Source: Ciona intestinalis
Taxonomy: Eukaryota; Chordata; Ascidiacea; Phlebobranchia; Cionidae
DNA: 64,000 nt
Direction: 5' to 3'
Assembly (NCBI RefSeq): GCF_000224145.3
Contig: NC_020168.2
Coordinates: 892,484-956,483 of the forward strand
Shown: positions 44,215-64,000 of the stretch, piece by piece
Position numbering within the stretch: the first letter of the stretch is position 1
Layout of the letters: every line of letters starts with the position of its first letter
Position numbers and translations under genes: made by a program
The notes under the pieces: generated by a model
Database searches by the model: none
What the model was told of the DNA's origin: nothing
The model's input: the letters and a program-made list of their open reading frames with translations, nothing else

Positions 44215-45568
44215 TACTTTGGTGCAATGTATATTATATTTAAACTTGTAAATTTTAAAGGTTTTACCAATAATTTGTTTTGCACAATTTGCGCGGTATT
44301 TCAATATTGTTTATTTTCTTGTACAATGTTTTCGTTTAAGTTATTTTGTTTGCTTTGTGCCCATTTATACATTCTTGTTATAGCAACATGGTAACAGGAA
44401 AAAACAATATGAGAACAATGTGCAATTTTTGATCAACAGGTTGTCATAAAATATCCGTGAGATAAAAAGTCCCACAATAAAAATGTAGTCAACAAACATG
44501 TTATTGACGAACATAAAAATCACAGACGATATATAACCGTTCTGAATCCTGGGCAAAACATGGATAAAATTGAAAAAAAGGAAAACAATAGAAAAATCAT
44601 GGATTAAACTTGGGCTTAACATGGAAAAAATCAATACAACTTCTAGGCAATCATGGACAAAACGTAAATAAAATTGATAACTTATAATATTTATAAAATA
44701 TAAAAAAAAATTTAGACAAATCATGAAGAATATATTTTTAAAAAATGGTAAAAACAATAAAAAAATATGGACAAAATATTGATAAAATTTGGACAAATCA
44801 TAAACCAAATATATTAAAAAATAATTGCCAAATATTAATAAAACGAGGAAAATTCAATAAAATGGGTAAATCATGAAAAAACTATTGAAAAAGAAATAAG
44901 AAAAATGAATGGAAAAACATTGACAGAACATAATTTAAACAAAAATTGAGACAAAACATCAAAAAATTTTAGACAAAACATTGTTAAAATAGACAAAACA
45001 TTGTTAAAATTTCGACAAAACATGAGCAAGTCATTGACAAAACATGAATAAAACTGTGTTTGTACCTGTTTGTTCCCAATTATAAAATCTGGAGTATTAT
45101 TTCGTAAAATAGCTGATCGAAATTAAATGCCACATACCCAGTGATTAAACGATCCAGAACTGCCACATACCCAGTGATTAAACGATCCAGAACTAGGTCA
45201 TCTTGCATCACGGTACACTCCTACACTTATACTGACTAACTGCCAATCAACTTGTTCAACTTCTCTGGTTTATAAAATATTGAACGCGTCGCTTCTTTTT
45301 TAAATTTAGTCATTCATCGACACGTGTTATGCTGCTAATGGTTAATGTATTGTGATATAGAGATATAAAAAGTGCATGAAATTGCGAGATATCCGGTAAA
45401 TGACATTGCAGTAACATGGGATAAATAGCAACGCAGTGCAACTGGTCATCGTGTTTGAACATCTTTAACTTAAATCACTTATTCGAGATGTTAACATCGT
45501 CTTTATAATTACACCACCGCTAACACATTCAAAATGCTGGTGGATTGTTTACACCAGAAGTTTTTCGT
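44215..45568. other. Convergent spacer with degenerate AT-rich repeats
   Basis: Presumed 3' UTRs of the TSP1-VioB-like gene and the myosin gene. 44430-45060 is a low-complexity array of loosely repeated words like GACAAAACATGAATAAAAT, including a near-exact double of AGACAAAACATTGTTAAAAT near 44975-45010. No coding sequence was seen. Confidence 0.6.
45128..45193 (+). repeat. 33-bp perfect tandem duplication
   Basis: Two adjacent copies of a 33-base unit beginning TGCCACATACCCAGTG and ending CGATCCAGAAC. Confidence 0.85.
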
Positions 45569-45979
45569 CTATTCCCTCTCTTCCGTGTCCGAACTGCTCG
45601 AGGAAAATGACGTATTTAATGACGGAGTACTGACGTAATGAGTGACGTCATTCGGGGATTCCCGGACTGCATCGTTGGAAATCGCTTCTTCTGCTTTTTG
45701 CGAGGACGATGATAACTTGAGTTTCTCATTCGATCCTGATGAGAATGATGACGTAATACCGTAATGACGTATTTGCTGGCAGGCTGACGTGGAAGCGTCG
45801 AAGTTCAAGCGGGGATTCACCTTCGTTGCGTAGCGCACCGCCGCTGCTATGACGTGATTGGGCGTGCTCGTTTGTGGAGGCTGATTGCTGAACTGGGTAA
45901 GAGTGAATGAAGTGTGTGAAGAAACCGAGATGTTGGCTTCTTGCTGCTCGCGAGTCGCCGATTCGGCGATAAGGCTCGT
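45569..45979 (-). CDS. Candidate alternative 3' terminal exon of the myosin gene, Ser-rich tail
   Basis: Read on the - strand, an acceptor (CACGCAG) is followed by an open frame of 136 codons and a TAG at 45571-45569. The frame is phase 0, as needed to follow the last rod exon (46569-46444). It starts with the same six bases, ACGAGC (Thr-Ser), as the Gly-rich terminal exon upstream, which suggests the two are alternatives. The tail is rich in Ser, Thr, Gln and Asn, with SSFSSGSNEKLKLSSSSQKA and a final SFSSSSSDTEERE, so it is probably disordered and phosphorylatable. It has no match that I recognise. It could also be 3' UTR that happens to be open. Confidence 0.5.
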   Translation of the reverse strand, partial: TSLIAESATREQQEANISVSSHTSFTLTQFSNQPPQTSTPNHVIAAAVRYATKVNPRLNFDASTSACQQIRHYGITSSFSSGSNEKLKLSSSSQKAEEAISNDAVRESPNDVTHYVSTPSLNTSFSSSSSDTEERE

Positions 45980-46135
45980 CTGCGTGTTTGAAGTGTTGAG
46001 ATGTTGACGTATATGAGGAGATGAAAGATGAAGAAATAAGAAAGGGAGATCTGTTGAAAGAAGGTAGAGGTAGAGAAGGGAACGAAATATAGTTTGTTGA
46101 GATCTTACTTCGTTGTCGGAGATCAGGGAAGCAGT

Positions 46136-63466
<17,331 letters not shown>

Positions 63467-63649
63467 CTATAAGGGAGACGAACAATTGGTCAGAATTGTT
63501 TAAAATATTTTTGCAGTAAAGCCTTCAGAAAATCGGTAAAATATTTTTGCAGCATAACGTTGAAACTATTTTTTGTCTTAAAAACCAGGAATAGCTTTGT
63601 GCGACAACAAAGCACGTTTTAAATGAATGTAATCATACCATAATATTTT

Positions 63650-63815
63650 ATTTATCTCTTCGTAAACAGCAGCAAAGATAAAATTATTGAAAAATACGAA
63701 ATGAACCAACCACTGTTTAACGACTTCCACCAAACGAAAGTCGTTAAAAGCGGGATGAATAAAAAGTATGGGATAGAGCACCAGATAAAACAGCGAGGCT
63801 GTCTAAATGCGGTAA
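63650..63815 (+). repeat. Third repeat family, copy 7
   Basis: GTAAACAGCAGCAAAGATAA, GAAAGTCGTTAAAAGCGGGA and ACAGCGAGGCTGTCTAAATG, upstream of the first visible myosin exon. Confidence 0.5.
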
Positions 63816-64000
63816 ACTTAGATTGAGTTACAAAATTAATGAAAGACAAATTAGTATTCAACTGGAAAATGTGTGTAAGCAAATGTGGGATGAGTCAGCT
63901 TTAATATGATATTTCTAAGGTTTGAACATGATAAAAAGAAACGTCCCCAAAAAAATCAAATAGGAATGGGTGATAATAATATATCACAAGTTATCAACAG

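Noticed and set aside
44365..44808. 147-codon hydrophobic minus-strand ORF
   Set aside because: It is a translation of the degenerate AT-rich array (Phe/Ile/Leu only) and not a membrane protein gene.

Overview
The window is nuclear DNA of a marine invertebrate chordate, most likely an ascidian close to Ciona. The genes are intron-rich with short introns, the base composition is AT-rich, and the same short repeats recur in almost every intron and spacer. The encoded proteins are animal or chordate in type: TRAPPC2L, a nicotinic-type receptor subunit, group IV phospholipase A2, peroxisomal sarcosine oxidase and muscle myosin heavy chain. All gene models were spliced by hand. Exons were joined only where GT/AG sites, reading phase and family similarity agreed. 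No transcript or database check was possible. Two runs of N (7562-7611 and 42815-43314) show this is a draft assembly.

Layout. 1-1252 (+): an ALDH3-type fatty aldehyde dehydrogenase, partial and broken by a frame-changing deletion. 2168-3040 (+): TRAPPC2L, two exons. 9095-3503 (-): a Cys-loop, nicotinic-type ion channel subunit, 13 exons. 12082-13767 (+): a single-exon class A GPCR. 17888-14577 (-): a PIPOX pseudogene with two nonsense codons. 18710-18568 (-): an orphan thrombospondin type 1 (TSP1) fragment. 19904-20669 (+): a small membrane protein that I do not recognise. 27590-21094 (-): cytosolic phospholipase A2 with C2 and lipase domains, 19 exons. 28079-31083 (+): an intact PIPOX gene ending in the peroxisomal signal SKL, in inverted orientation to the pseudogene. 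32766-44214 (+): a 20-exon gene for a predicted secreted protein of about 1290 residues, with one TSP1 repeat followed by a full-length relative of bacterial VioB/RebD-type enzymes. 63466-45569 (-): a muscle myosin II heavy chain gene.

The two most interesting loci are these. The TSP1-VioB-like gene joins an animal extracellular module to an architecture best known from bacterial indole-pigment biosynthesis. The myosin locus has a 282-codon open reading frame in the intron at the head/rod junction. It splices in phase to the rod exons, which is the arrangement that makes myorod/catchin in molluscs and myosin rod protein in flies. The same locus has two candidate alternative 3' terminal exons that encode different tailpieces.

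Three short repeat families fill introns and spacers. The first is a MITE of about 195 bp with palindromic ends (TAGTAGGGTGGGG...CCCCACCCTACTA), present in more than 30 copies. The second is a tRNA-derived SINE-like element with visible A and B boxes. The third is a repeat of about 100-160 bp that shares a core (ACAGTCGTTA) with the SINE tail. The genes are unrelated in function and do not form a pathway.
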